Positions 1-5,971 of a stretch of DNA of 9,874 nt are shown here, piece after piece. The DNA is from Anaerolineales bacterium. GTDB lineage: Bacteria; Chloroflexota; Anaerolineae; Anaerolineales; UBA6663. Under the pieces are notes generated by a model that searched no databases, was not told where the DNA came from, and saw only the letters and a list, made by a program, of their open reading frames with translations. Both the position numbers and the translations under genes were made by a program. Where the stretch lies: contig JAGOBN010000090.1 of the NCBI GenBank assembly GCA_017999235.1, positions 1 to 9,874 on the forward strand, written 5' to 3'. Within the stretch, counting starts at the first letter, position 1. The number at the start of each line of letters is the position of its first letter.

Positions 1-1129
1 GGCTTGGGACGCGCGTCGGGGTTTCTGTGGGCGGCGCGGTATTGGTCGGCGCCGGCGTAGCCGTGCGGGTGGCGGTGGCGGCCGTGGTCTGGGTGGCCGT
101 GGGCGGCGCGGTATTGGTCGGCGCCGGCGTAGCCGTGCGGGTGGCGGTGGCGGCCGTGGTCTGGGTGGCCGTGGGCGGCGCGGTATTGGTCGGCGCCGGT
201 GTGACGGTGCGGGTGGCGCTGGCGGCCGTGACCACGGCCGTTGCACTCAGGCTGGGCGCGGCGGTCACGGCCCCGGCCCCCGTCGTCGGCGAGGCGGTGA
301 AAGCCCGCGTCGGCGCCGGGGTGGCGCTGGGCGGCCGCGCCGCCACCTCGGTGATGGCCGGCGCGGGCAGGGTGACGGTGAGGGCCGGCGTGGCGGCCCC
401 TTGCGCTCCGCCCAGCGGGGTGGCCGCCGCCAGCAGCGGGGTATTCCGCAGCGCGGCGTAAAAGAGCGCGGCCAGGCCCAGCAGCGCCAAAGCGATCATG
501 CCATAGAAGAGCGCCAGCAAGACGCGCCACCGCGTCCGTACCGGGATTTCCAGCAGGCGGTTGCGGCCGCCGCGCGCGGCGGGCGGCGGCGGTGTGGCAC
601 CAAAATACGGCGTCGGGCGCGGAAAGGCGGGCGGTTCGGCGGCCGGTCCGCGGGCGGCCTCCGCCGGCCAGCGCTCTTGCTCAACCGGCTCCAGCGGCTC
701 GCTGAAAGCCGCGGTCTCCGCCCCTTCACCGGCGGCCACTGGTTCCGCCAGCTCAGATGCTTCGGGCGGCTCGCCGGCCGGCCGCTCACTCGCCGCCGCG
801 CGGCGCGGGCGTTTGGGCCGCGGCCGGGGCCGCGCCTCGGAGCCGGGCTCGCCGGCCGGCTGCTCGGTCTCCGCGCCGGATGTCAACGCGGCGGCCTCCT
901 CTTCAGGCGGGGCCGGCGGCTCCGGCACTTCTTCCAGCGTTAAGGAGGGCAGCAGACTGGCATACAGGCGTGGCCCCACCCCGCTGACCAGGATCAGATC
1001 CCGCACATCTTGGAAAGGACGGGCGGCGATGATGCGGCGCGCCAAAGCCGGCCCGACCCCCGGCAGTTGGGTGAGCGTCTCCAGACGGGCGGTATTTAGA
1101 TTAACCAGGGGGGGCGGAGTCTTGGACAT
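1..1129 (-). CDS. HhH (ComEA-like) membrane protein with Thr/Pro repeat stalk, 3' end beyond window
   Basis: Open frame from the ATG at 1127-1129 to the window edge: 376 codons with no stop, so the C-terminus is missing. Residues 8-64 form a ComEA-like double helix-hairpin-helix with VNLNTARLETL, LPGVGPALARRIIAARPF and VSGVGPRLY, which normally binds duplex DNA without sequence specificity. An acidic then Pro/Arg-rich linker (about 68-190) follows, then RTRWR and one membrane helix at about 202-224. Arginines before the helix predict the HhH domain stays in the cytoplasm. After the helix the chain is Ala/Thr/Pro-rich and contains 24-residue repeats of the type TATRTATPAPTNTAPP, probably a stalk carrying a distal domain outside the window. 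It starts 14 nt after the stop of the preceding paralogous gene, so the two are probably co-transcribed. The frame call is firm. The biological role is unknown; this is not classical ComEA, whose membrane anchor precedes the HhH. Confidence 0.85.
   Translation of the reverse strand, partial: MSKTPPPLVNLNTARLETLTQLPGVGPALARRIIAARPFQDVRDLILVSGVGPRLYASLLPSLTLEEVPEPPAPPEEEAAALTSGAETEQPAGEPGSEARPRPRPKRPRRAAASERPAGEPPEASELAEPVAAGEGAETAAFSEPLEPVEQERWPAEAARGPAAEPPAFPRPTPYFGATPPPPAARGGRNRLLEIPVRTRWRVLLALFYGMIALALLGLAALFYAALRNTPLLAAATPLGGAQGAATPALTVTLPAPAITEVAARPPSATPAPTRAFTASPTTGAGAVTAAPSLSATAVVTAASATRTVTPAPTNTAPPTATQTTAATATRTATPAPTNTAPPTATQTTAATATRTATPAPTNTAPPTETPTRVPS
27..242. repeat. 72-bp tandem repeat, two perfect copies and one diverged copy
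   Basis: Positions 27-98 and 99-170 are identical by eye over 72 bp. A third copy at 171-242 begins identically and then diverges, mainly in its second half. 72 is a multiple of three, so each unit adds 24 residues to the Thr/Pro stalk of the minus-strand HhH protein without changing frame. Exact identity of two copies suggests recent duplication or ongoing length variation. Copies of this kind are also easily collapsed in short-read assembly. Confidence 0.95.
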
Positions 1130-1143
1130 GGGCACGGCGCGGC

Positions 1144-2550
1144 TCAGGGGCTCAAGCCCCAGGCCGACATATCGTCAAAGCTGGTTTGCAGGTTGGTAGT
1201 GGCGCCGGCCTTGGCAAAGGCGCCAAAGAAGCCCGGCGTGGGATCAGCCTCATTGTAGACGGCGACCGGCTGATCGTTCACGTACAGGCTGATCTTGCGG
1301 CCTTCGGCGCGCACCGCCAACAGGTTGGCGGCCTCGGAACCGGTGGCCGCCTCCGGCGTGAAGGTAAAGTCAATCAAAAACTGGAACTCGCCGTTCACGC
1401 GCCGCACCAAACGGTAACGCCCATCGCAGGCGAGGCCGAACAAATAGAGGTTTAAGTCATCCTGCTGGCGGAAGACCAGGCCGGCGTAATCGCCCAACTG
1501 GCAGGCGCTCATCTGCATCAAGCCCTGGAAGTAAAAGTCTTCGGCGGAGTAGCTGTTGACCACCCAGGCGATGTTGCCGGGGGATTTGATCAGCACCCGC
1601 AGCCAGCCGGTCTCGACGGCAATCCGGCTGAAATCCGTCTCACCCACCGACCAGTAGCCGGCGGGGACAAAGGTCTCGTTAAACAACAGGCTGCCCACCC
1701 CGGCCAAGCCAGAGTTGGAGATGAAGGTGGTGGTGGCGGTGGGCAAGACGCTGGCGGCCGTGGCCGGCGCCGGGCTGGCGGTCGGTGCGGGCGCCGTCGG
1801 CGACGGCAACTCGGTCGGCGGCTGGGCGGCTTGAGTAGCCGCCAACGCCGCGCTGACCGCCGTGGCCAGCTGCGCGTCCGCCGGCGCCGGCGAGGCGAGG
1901 GCCGGGGCCGCGCTCGCCGCCAGGCCGCCCCAATGCAGCTGCCCTGAGGCAAAGGCCAGCGCCACGGCCAGCAGCGTAAAGGAAAACAGGGCCAAGACCA
2001 CGCGCGGGCCGGCGTAGCTCTCAAACAAGGCGGTGCTCACCTGGCGGGTGAGCGGCACCAGGGCGGTGGAGGATCGTGGTGCCAGGCTGCGCCCCGGCCA
2101 GGCGGCCGGCCCCGGCTCAGCGATGATCACCGGCTCCACCACGTCCGGGGGCGGCAGCGGCCCGCCCGGCAAGGAGCGATAGGTGGTGGCTTCCGCGCCG
2201 GGGCCGGCATTAACATGTACGTGGACCTGGACGGGCGCCATGGAAACCGGATCGGCCGGCGGCGGGACGGGGCGTTTGGCGGCGCGCCGCGGGCGCGGAG
2301 CGGGGCGCGCCGCTGTGGAGGCCGGGGCCGGCGCCGAGCGGGGCCGGGCCACCTTCAGATACGGTGTCGCCTGCTCGTAACGCGGATACTCCAGGCCGGG
2401 GACCCGCAGCAGCTCTTTCGTCTGCCGAAAAGGCCGCCGGGCGATGATCCGCAGCGCCAATTCGGCATCCAGGCCCGGCACCTGAGCCAACACCTCGGCC
2501 GGCGCCGAATTGACATCGAGTTTCTTATGGCGAAGCGGGGACTCAGTCAC
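1144..2550 (-). CDS. HhH membrane protein with extracytoplasmic jelly-roll (LamG/concanavalin-like) domain
   Basis: 468 aa from a GTG start at 2548-2550, preceded by GAGGG that overlaps the stop of the upstream gene 7 nt away. Residues about 10-66 form a ComEA-like HhH unit (LDVNSAPAEVLAQVPGLD, ELLRVPGLE). A basic, Pro/Ala-rich linker follows (67-180), then one membrane helix (about 183-202) and an Ala/Pro/Thr-rich stalk to about 285. Residues 288-465 look like a concanavalin-A/LamG-type beta sandwich: FNETF at the start, alternating strands, GLVFRQQDDLNLYLF, and the closing SFDDMSAW. Such domains usually bind glycans or act as adhesion modules. I see no hydrolase catalytic residues. The plan matches the next gene downstream, so the two are paralogues with different outer parts. 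The domain order is clear; fold assignment of the C-terminus is by pattern, and function is unknown. Confidence 0.85.
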   Translation of the reverse strand: MTESPLRHKKLDVNSAPAEVLAQVPGLDAELALRIIARRPFRQTKELLRVPGLEYPRYEQATPYLKVARPRSAPAPASTAARPAPRPRRAAKRPVPPPADPVSMAPVQVHVHVNAGPGAEATTYRSLPGGPLPPPDVVEPVIIAEPGPAAWPGRSLAPRSSTALVPLTRQVSTALFESYAGPRVVLALFSFTLLAVALAFASGQLHWGGLAASAAPALASPAPADAQLATAVSAALAATQAAQPPTELPSPTAPAPTASPAPATAASVLPTATTTFISNSGLAGVGSLLFNETFVPAGYWSVGETDFSRIAVETGWLRVLIKSPGNIAWVVNSYSAEDFYFQGLMQMSACQLGDYAGLVFRQQDDLNLYLFGLACDGRYRLVRRVNGEFQFLIDFTFTPEAATGSEAANLLAVRAEGRKISLYVNDQPVAVYNEADPTPGFFGAFAKAGATTNLQTSFDDMSAWGLSP

Positions 2551-2557
2551 AACACCC

Positions 2558-3775
2558 TCAGGGGGTCAAACCCGCCTCAGCCAGCGCTTGGACCGGGGCG
2601 GCGAAGTTCCTATTGTACCCTAGGGCCGCCCGCCAATCTTCCGCTGCGCCGGCCACATCCCCCAGGGCCGCGCGCGCGCGGCCGCGCCAATAATAGACTT
2701 CCTCAATATTATCGGCCTGGGCCAGGGTGGCCTCCGCCAGGGCGACGACCTCGGTATAGCGGCCGGCCTGGAAATAGGCTTCCAACGGGCCGTGCTGATA
2801 CCACAGCATCCGCCAGGGCAGGCCCGTCTGGCGCGCCGCATCATAGGCGCCGGCCGCGCCGGCCCACTCGCCGCTGGCCGTCAAGCTGGTCCCCAAGTTG
2901 AACCAGGCAAAGGCCAAGTCCTGCTCGGTCAGGCGGGCGGTTTCCGCTTGGGCGACGCTGGCCGAACGCCGCAGCGCCGCTTGCGCGTCTAGGTCCGGCC
3001 CCAGGGCCGCGTCCAGATCTGCCTGGCGCTCCGGCGGGTACAGCACAATGTAAAGAAAATTGAAGGCGCGCCAGTCCCGTTCGAGATCCGCATACGTTTG
3101 AATGAAGTTGGGGCCGCGCAGCGAATCTTGCGTGGTGACTTGCTGGCGCTCGTCCGAATAGCCCGTGACCAAGGTGTAATGCCCTTCCCAGCCCTTTTCG
3201 GGCAGGAGGACCGTCGTCTGCAGCAGCACCGGGAAGCCGGCGGCGATCAAGTCCTTGACCCGCGGAAGCGTCCCGCCCATCCGGATTTCGGCGTGCAGCC
3301 CGACTTTGCGGGCATAGGCCGCCATCTCCTCTGGAGAAACATTGCGGTCGTTCGGGTCAGGCTTCAAAGCGTTGGCGGTGTTCGCCTGAGTCCCCTTCCA
3401 GCCCCAGAAGCTGAGCGCCATCGCCAACGTGGCCGGCCCGCAGTTGTTCACGCGCTGCCACACTTGCGTGACGCCGCTCAATTCCGCCTGGGGGGGCGGC
3501 GCGGGGCGCGGCTGTGTGGGGACCGGGCTCGGCGGCAGGGTGACCACGGCTTCCGGGGTGGGCATGGCCGGCGTCGGCGCGGCGGCGGCCACGGACACGG
3601 CCGTCGGCAGGGTGTCTGGCAGCTGCAGGACCTGACGGCGCGTGGAGGCCCAGAATTCCTGCCAGCGCCAGCCTACGCGTTCAGCTAGATTGGGCACCAG
3701 CACCCAACTGACGATTAGCACCGCGATGACGATGACTCCACCGCCCAGCCAAAACGTCCTTCGATCAACGTGCAT
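2558..3775 (-). CDS. Membrane-anchored C39-like cysteine peptidase with TPR-like repeats
   Basis: 405 aa. Residues 9-29 form an N-terminal signal anchor, followed by a Pro/Ala/Thr-rich linker (about 55-98). Residues 100-248 match the C39-like papain-fold family: Cys112 in NNCGPATLAMAL, His199 in GHYTLVTGY and Asp217 in QDSLRGPN are the expected catalytic triad. The C-terminal part (about 284-400) consists of TPR-like helical pairs, for example FNLGTSLTASGEWAGAAGAY and YYWRGRARAALGDVAGAAEDW, suggesting protein-protein contacts. The catalytic domain should sit outside the membrane. Known C39 domains cut after double-glycine leaders in bacteriocin exporters, but this protein lacks the ABC transporter part and its substrate is unknown. 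It is the first gene of the operon with the two HhH proteins. The Shine-Dalgarno before the ATG is weak. Confidence 0.88.
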   Translation of the reverse strand: MHVDRRTFWLGGGVIVIAVLIVSWVLVPNLAERVGWRWQEFWASTRRQVLQLPDTLPTAVSVAAAAPTPAMPTPEAVVTLPPSPVPTQPRPAPPPQAELSGVTQVWQRVNNCGPATLAMALSFWGWKGTQANTANALKPDPNDRNVSPEEMAAYARKVGLHAEIRMGGTLPRVKDLIAAGFPVLLQTTVLLPEKGWEGHYTLVTGYSDERQQVTTQDSLRGPNFIQTYADLERDWRAFNFLYIVLYPPERQADLDAALGPDLDAQAALRRSASVAQAETARLTEQDLAFAWFNLGTSLTASGEWAGAAGAYDAARQTGLPWRMLWYQHGPLEAYFQAGRYTEVVALAEATLAQADNIEEVYYWRGRARAALGDVAGAAEDWRAALGYNRNFAAPVQALAEAGLTP

Positions 3776-3784
3776 AGTGCTTAC

Positions 3785-3835
3785 TCATCGCAAAACCGGT
3801 CCCGGATCTAGTTGAGGCGCTTTTCCGCGCCCCAT
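3785..3835 (-). other. Possible 16-codon leader ORF and hairpin in the C39 operon leader
   Basis: Between the predicted transcription start (about 3858) and the C39 start codon lies an ATG (3833-3835) followed by 16 sense codons and TGA, ending 9 nt before the C39 ATG. AGGGG sits just upstream, but only 1-2 nt away, closer than normal. A 7-bp hairpin (arms 3814-3820 and 3827-3833, one G-T pair, 6-nt loop) covers the start of this small frame. It might couple or attenuate translation, or it may be chance. Confidence 0.2.
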
Positions 3836-3864
3836 TCCCCTGTGAAATAAGTGATTGAGGCTGA

Positions 3865-3870
3865 ATTATA
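3865..3870 (-). promoter_or_regulatory. -10 box of the C39/HhH operon promoter
   Basis: Reads TATAAT, a perfect sigma-70-type -10 hexamer, on the minus strand within the most AT-rich stretch of the window. The -35 region is weak: TATTTA at a 17-nt spacer or TTTACC at 15 nt. Predicted transcription start is near 3858, giving an 83-nt leader before the ATG at 3775. Confidence 0.6.
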
Positions 3871-3967
3871 GTAGAAGCGCAATACGGTAAATAGTGTTGT
3901 TCGAGGTTGGATTTTCTGTCAAGACGCCAACTTTTCCCCTAGCGCCATATTTAAGACCAACAACCAA

Positions 3968-4006
3968 ACCGCCGGCCATCAGCCCACTGGGCCAATCGCC
4001 GGCGGC
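3968..4006 (-). terminator. Terminator-like hairpin after the 44-aa membrane protein gene
   Basis: Outer arms 3968-3976 and 3998-4006 pair over 9 bp with one G-T pair; a nested GCCC/GGGC stem lies at 3982-3985 and 3989-3992. On the minus strand it is followed by a T-rich but interrupted tail (TTTGGTTGTT). It lies 29 nt past the stop of the small gene and upstream of the next promoter, so it would separate the two transcription units. Confidence 0.5.
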
Positions 4007-4034
4007 AGGGAGGAAACCGCGTTGTTCGGTTGAG

Positions 4035-4169
4035 CTACGGCTGGCGCTTAATCACTCCGGACTGCGCCGCCTCTTGGTCGTCGGCTTTGGGCGTGACAAA
4101 ACCGACGACGCTCAGCACCACAAACAACACAATGATCCCTCCAATGAAAAGGGCGGCGACCGTCAACAT
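4035..4169 (-). CDS. Small single-pass membrane protein, 44 aa
   Basis: Frame from ATG 4167-4169 to TAG. I chose this start rather than any upstream one because GGAGGAG lies 5 nt before it, the best Shine-Dalgarno in the window, and because the hydrophobic segment starts at once. Residues 3-26 (TVAALFIGGIIVLFVVLSVVG) form one membrane helix; the tail VTPKADDQEAAQSGVIKRQP is polar and probably cytoplasmic or periplasmic depending on orientation, which I cannot settle. No cysteines or known motif. It is flanked by a terminator-like hairpin and lies divergent to the Mrr-like/J-protein genes. Function unknown; the coding call rests on the ribosome binding site and the membrane segment. Confidence 0.7.
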   Translation of the reverse strand: MLTVAALFIGGIIVLFVVLSVVGFVTPKADDQEAAQSGVIKRQP

Positions 4170-4180
4170 TCCTTCTCCTC
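4163..4180 (-). promoter_or_regulatory. Strong ribosome binding site fixing the start of the 44-aa gene
   Basis: On the minus strand GGAGGAG is followed by AAGGA and then ATG. It decides the start at 4169 and excludes an N-terminally extended reading that would begin at 4241. Confidence 0.8.
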
Positions 4181-4312
4181 CGGTATGTTGAAAGATCACA
4201 CCAGTTTGAGTATGCCGGTTTCGGCGCCGGCCCGAAATCACCTATCCGTCCCAAATCCGCCTCCCCAAAAGGACGGAGGTCGTCCCCGCATCTCCGCGTC
4301 GTGTTTAGCGGA

Positions 4313-4322
4313 GGTTATAACC
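4313..4322. promoter_or_regulatory. Perfect 10-bp palindrome GGTTATAACC between divergent genes
   Basis: Located between the divergent 44-aa and Mrr-like genes. It could be an operator, or its TATAAC could serve as a -10 element for the plus-strand genes, placing the 4325-4359 hairpin in the transcript leader. No convincing -35 lies at the proper distance. Confidence 0.3.
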
Positions 4323-4324
4323 GG

Positions 4325-4359
4325 CCGGCCGGCGGCCCTACCCGTTTGCCGCCGGCCGG
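4325..4359. repeat. Inverted repeat, 12-bp perfect stem with 11-nt loop
   Basis: CCGGCCGGCGGC at 4325-4336 pairs exactly with GCCGCCGGCCGG at 4348-4359. It ends 16 nt before the likely start codon of the Mrr-like gene. No T-tract follows on either strand, so it is not an ordinary intrinsic terminator; a leader structure or protein site is possible. Confidence 0.75.
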
Positions 4360-4375
4360 GTCAGAATCCACGGCG

Positions 4376-4909
4376 ATGCTGGACGGAGTCGTATCGTTTA
4401 TCGCCGCCCTGCCTTTCTGGGGCATCGTGCTGCTGGGGCTGGCGCCGGTGGCCGGCCTGGTAGGCCTGGTCATTAGTCTGCGGTTCCTGGCCCGCCGGCG
4501 CCGCCTCCCCGCGCCGGTCCGCGTCGAGCGCAGCAGCGTCGGCCGGCCGCTCGACGAACTCCGCCAGTTGGTGCAGGCCTACTATCGGTCGCAGGGCTAC
4601 GACACGGTGACCAGCGGGGAGCCGGACCAGCCGGCGGACACCTTGGCGCTCAAAGCGGCCCACACCATCCTGGTGCGCTGCCAGCCGGGCAAGACGCCGG
4701 CGGATGCGGAGGCCGTGACCGAGCTGGCGCGCGCCCGCGACCGGCTGCGGGCCGAACGCGCCGTGCTGATTGCGCCGGGCGGCTTCCTGGCCGCGGCGCG
4801 CCGGCGCGCGGTGGCGCTGGGGGTGGAGGTGCGCGACAACACCCAGATCGATCTGATGCGCGCCATCCTCGACCGGCGCGCCGGCGAAACCTCCCCGAAC
4901 GCGCATTAA
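4376..4909 (+). CDS. Membrane-anchored Mrr/restriction-endonuclease-like protein, catalytic site altered
   Basis: 177 aa from ATG 4376. The frame extends back to GTG 4301, but the extra part encodes low-quality sequence across a hairpin, so I prefer the ATG. Residues 8-38 form one or two membrane segments, followed by RRRR. Residues 58-165 resemble the Mrr_cat type of the PD-(D/E)xK fold: [18 protein letters not shown], then ADTLAL, then ILVRCQPGK, then a helix and strand [11 protein letters not shown] and a final [15 protein letters not shown]. Active members usually have a conserved Asp followed by QCK in the VQCK strand. Here Asp88 is present but QCK is replaced by RCQ (101-103), so nuclease activity is doubtful. 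It ends 37 nt before the J-protein gene and probably forms a unit with it. The family call is by pattern only; role unknown. Confidence 0.65.
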   Translation: MLDGVVSFIAALPFWGIVLLGLAPVAGLVGLVISLRFLARRRRLPAPVRVERSSVGRPLDELRQLVQAYYRSQGYDTVTSGEPDQPADTLALKAAHTILVRCQPGKTPADAEAVTELARARDRLRAERAVLIAPGGFLAAARRRAVALGVEVRDNTQIDLMRAILDRRAGETSPNAH

Positions 4910-4931
4910 TGCGCGTCCTATCTTCCGGGAG

Positions 4932-4937
4932 TACACT
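4932..4937 (+). promoter_or_regulatory. Possible -10 box just before the J-protein gene
   Basis: TACACT ends 9 nt before the ATG at 4947, and the nearest Shine-Dalgarno-like run (GGGAG, 4927-4931) is too far at 15 nt. This spacing resembles that of recF and the metallopeptidase gene. No good -35 is visible, so support is weak. Confidence 0.25.
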
Positions 4938-4946
4938 CCAAGCGCT

Positions 4947-5879
4947 ATGGACTACAAAGATTACTATCAGGTCTTGGGCGTCGCCAAAAGCGCGACGGAG
5001 AAGGAAATCAAAGCCGCTTACCGGAAGCTGGCCCAGAAACACCACCCCGATAAAAACCCCGGCAACAAAGCCGCCGAGGAGAAGTTCAAGGACCTCAACG
5101 AGGCCTACGAGGTGCTGGGCGACCCGCAGAAGCGCGCCCGCTACGACCAGCTCGGCAGCAGCTACCACCAATGGGAGCGCTCCGGCCGGCCCGGCGGCGG
5201 TTTTGACTGGAGCCAATGGGCCGGGGGCGCCGGCGCCGGCGGCCAACGCGTGGACCCGCGCGATTTTAACGACCTCTTTGGCGGCGCCGGCGGCTTCTCG
5301 GATTTCTTCACCACGCTCTTTGGCGGCGGACGCGGCTTTGGCGAGGCCGGCCCGCGCCCGCGCGTGTCCCAGCGCGGCGGGGATCTGGAACAGCCGGTGG
5401 AGATCACGCTGGAGGAGGTCTACCAAGGCGCGCACCGCACGCTGCAAAAGGGCAGCCGCCGCCTGGAAGTCAACATTCCCCGCGGCGCGCGCACCGGCAC
5501 CAAGGTGCGGATTGCGGGCGAAGGCGAACCCGGCCAGCCGGCCGGCGATCTCTTCCTCAAGGTCACCGTCCGGCCGCACGAACAATACGAGCGCGACGGC
5601 GACGACCTGCGGGTGGACGTCCCGGTGGACGTCTACACCGCCATCCTGGGCGGCGAAGTGCGCGTCAGCACGCTCAGCGGCGAAGTCATGCTCTCCATCC
5701 CGCCCGAAACCCAATCGGGCAAGAGCTTTCGTCTGGCCGGCCGCGGCCTGCCGCGGCTGCGCGAACCGCAGACCTACGGCGATCTGTACGCGCGCGTAGT
5801 CCTCAAAATCCCAACCCACTTAAGCGACCAGGAACGCCAGTTGTTCGCCGAACTGGCCGGCCTGCGTAAACGGCGCTGA
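4947..5879 (+). CDS. cbpA: J-domain co-chaperone of the CbpA type (DnaJ without zinc finger)
   Basis: 310 aa, normal length for CbpA. J domain at residues 4-68 with the HPD signature at 33-35 (KHHPDKNPG), which stimulates the ATPase of DnaK. A Gly/Phe-rich region with repeated FGG follows (about 83-135). Two beta-sandwich substrate-binding domains follow, CTD I about 145-212 ([18 protein letters not shown]) and CTD II about 213-290 ([16 protein letters not shown]). The four CxxCxGxG zinc-finger repeats of true DnaJ are absent, which separates it from dnaJ. It acts in the cytoplasm with DnaK and delivers unfolded clients. It follows the Mrr-like gene by 37 nt and precedes the HtrA-like protease, giving a protein-quality-control neighbourhood. 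The symbol reflects architecture; orthology to E. coli cbpA is not proven. Confidence 0.93.
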   Translation: MDYKDYYQVLGVAKSATEKEIKAAYRKLAQKHHPDKNPGNKAAEEKFKDLNEAYEVLGDPQKRARYDQLGSSYHQWERSGRPGGGFDWSQWAGGAGAGGQRVDPRDFNDLFGGAGGFSDFFTTLFGGGRGFGEAGPRPRVSQRGGDLEQPVEITLEEVYQGAHRTLQKGSRRLEVNIPRGARTGTKVRIAGEGEPGQPAGDLFLKVTVRPHEQYERDGDDLRVDVPVDVYTAILGGEVRVSTLSGEVMLSIPPETQSGKSFRLAGRGLPRLREPQTYGDLYARVVLKIPTHLSDQERQLFAELAGLRKRR

Positions 5880-5916
5880 GCGCCGCGTCTCACCGCGCCT
5901 TTATCTAGCCGCGCTA

Positions 5917-5922
5917 CATTAA
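5917..5922 (+). promoter_or_regulatory. Possible -10 box of the htrA-like gene
   Basis: TACATT lies 49 nt upstream of the ATG at 5972, in the 92-nt gap after the J-protein gene. The -35 region is unconvincing. With the Shine-Dalgarno at 5962-5967 this would be an ordinary leadered transcript. Confidence 0.25.
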
Positions 5923-5971
5923 CTGGCGTTCGCTCGTCGCCGTGTCCGTCTTTCGTGTCCTGGAGGTCCGT

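Noticed and set aside
27..242. CRISPR array
   Set aside because: The 72-bp units are contiguous with no spacers and form part of a coding sequence.
27..461. Plus-strand 144-aa frame with Val/Gly/Ala repeats
   Set aside because: It is the complement of the Thr/Pro repeat stalk of the minus-strand HhH protein. The repeat is in frame on both strands because the unit is 72 bp; only the minus frame has recognisable domains.
4301..4375. GTG-initiated extension of the Mrr-like protein
   Set aside because: No Shine-Dalgarno at the GTG, and the extension covers a palindrome and a 12-bp hairpin. The ATG at 4376 starts directly before the membrane segment.
3894..4463. Plus-strand 189-aa frame crossing the 44-aa gene and the intergenic regions
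   Set aside because: No ribosome binding site, no recognisable domain, and it runs through a terminator-like hairpin, a divergent gene and the start of the Mrr-like gene in another frame.
4650..5819. Long minus-strand open frame opposite the J-protein gene
   Set aside because: Typical stop-poor shadow in high-GC DNA. The plus frame has a complete J domain and both CTDs, while the antisense protein matches nothing known to me.
5942..5971. GTG-initiated extension of the HtrA-like protein
   Set aside because: It would place ten residues before the signal peptide and bury a strong GGAGGT site in coding sequence.
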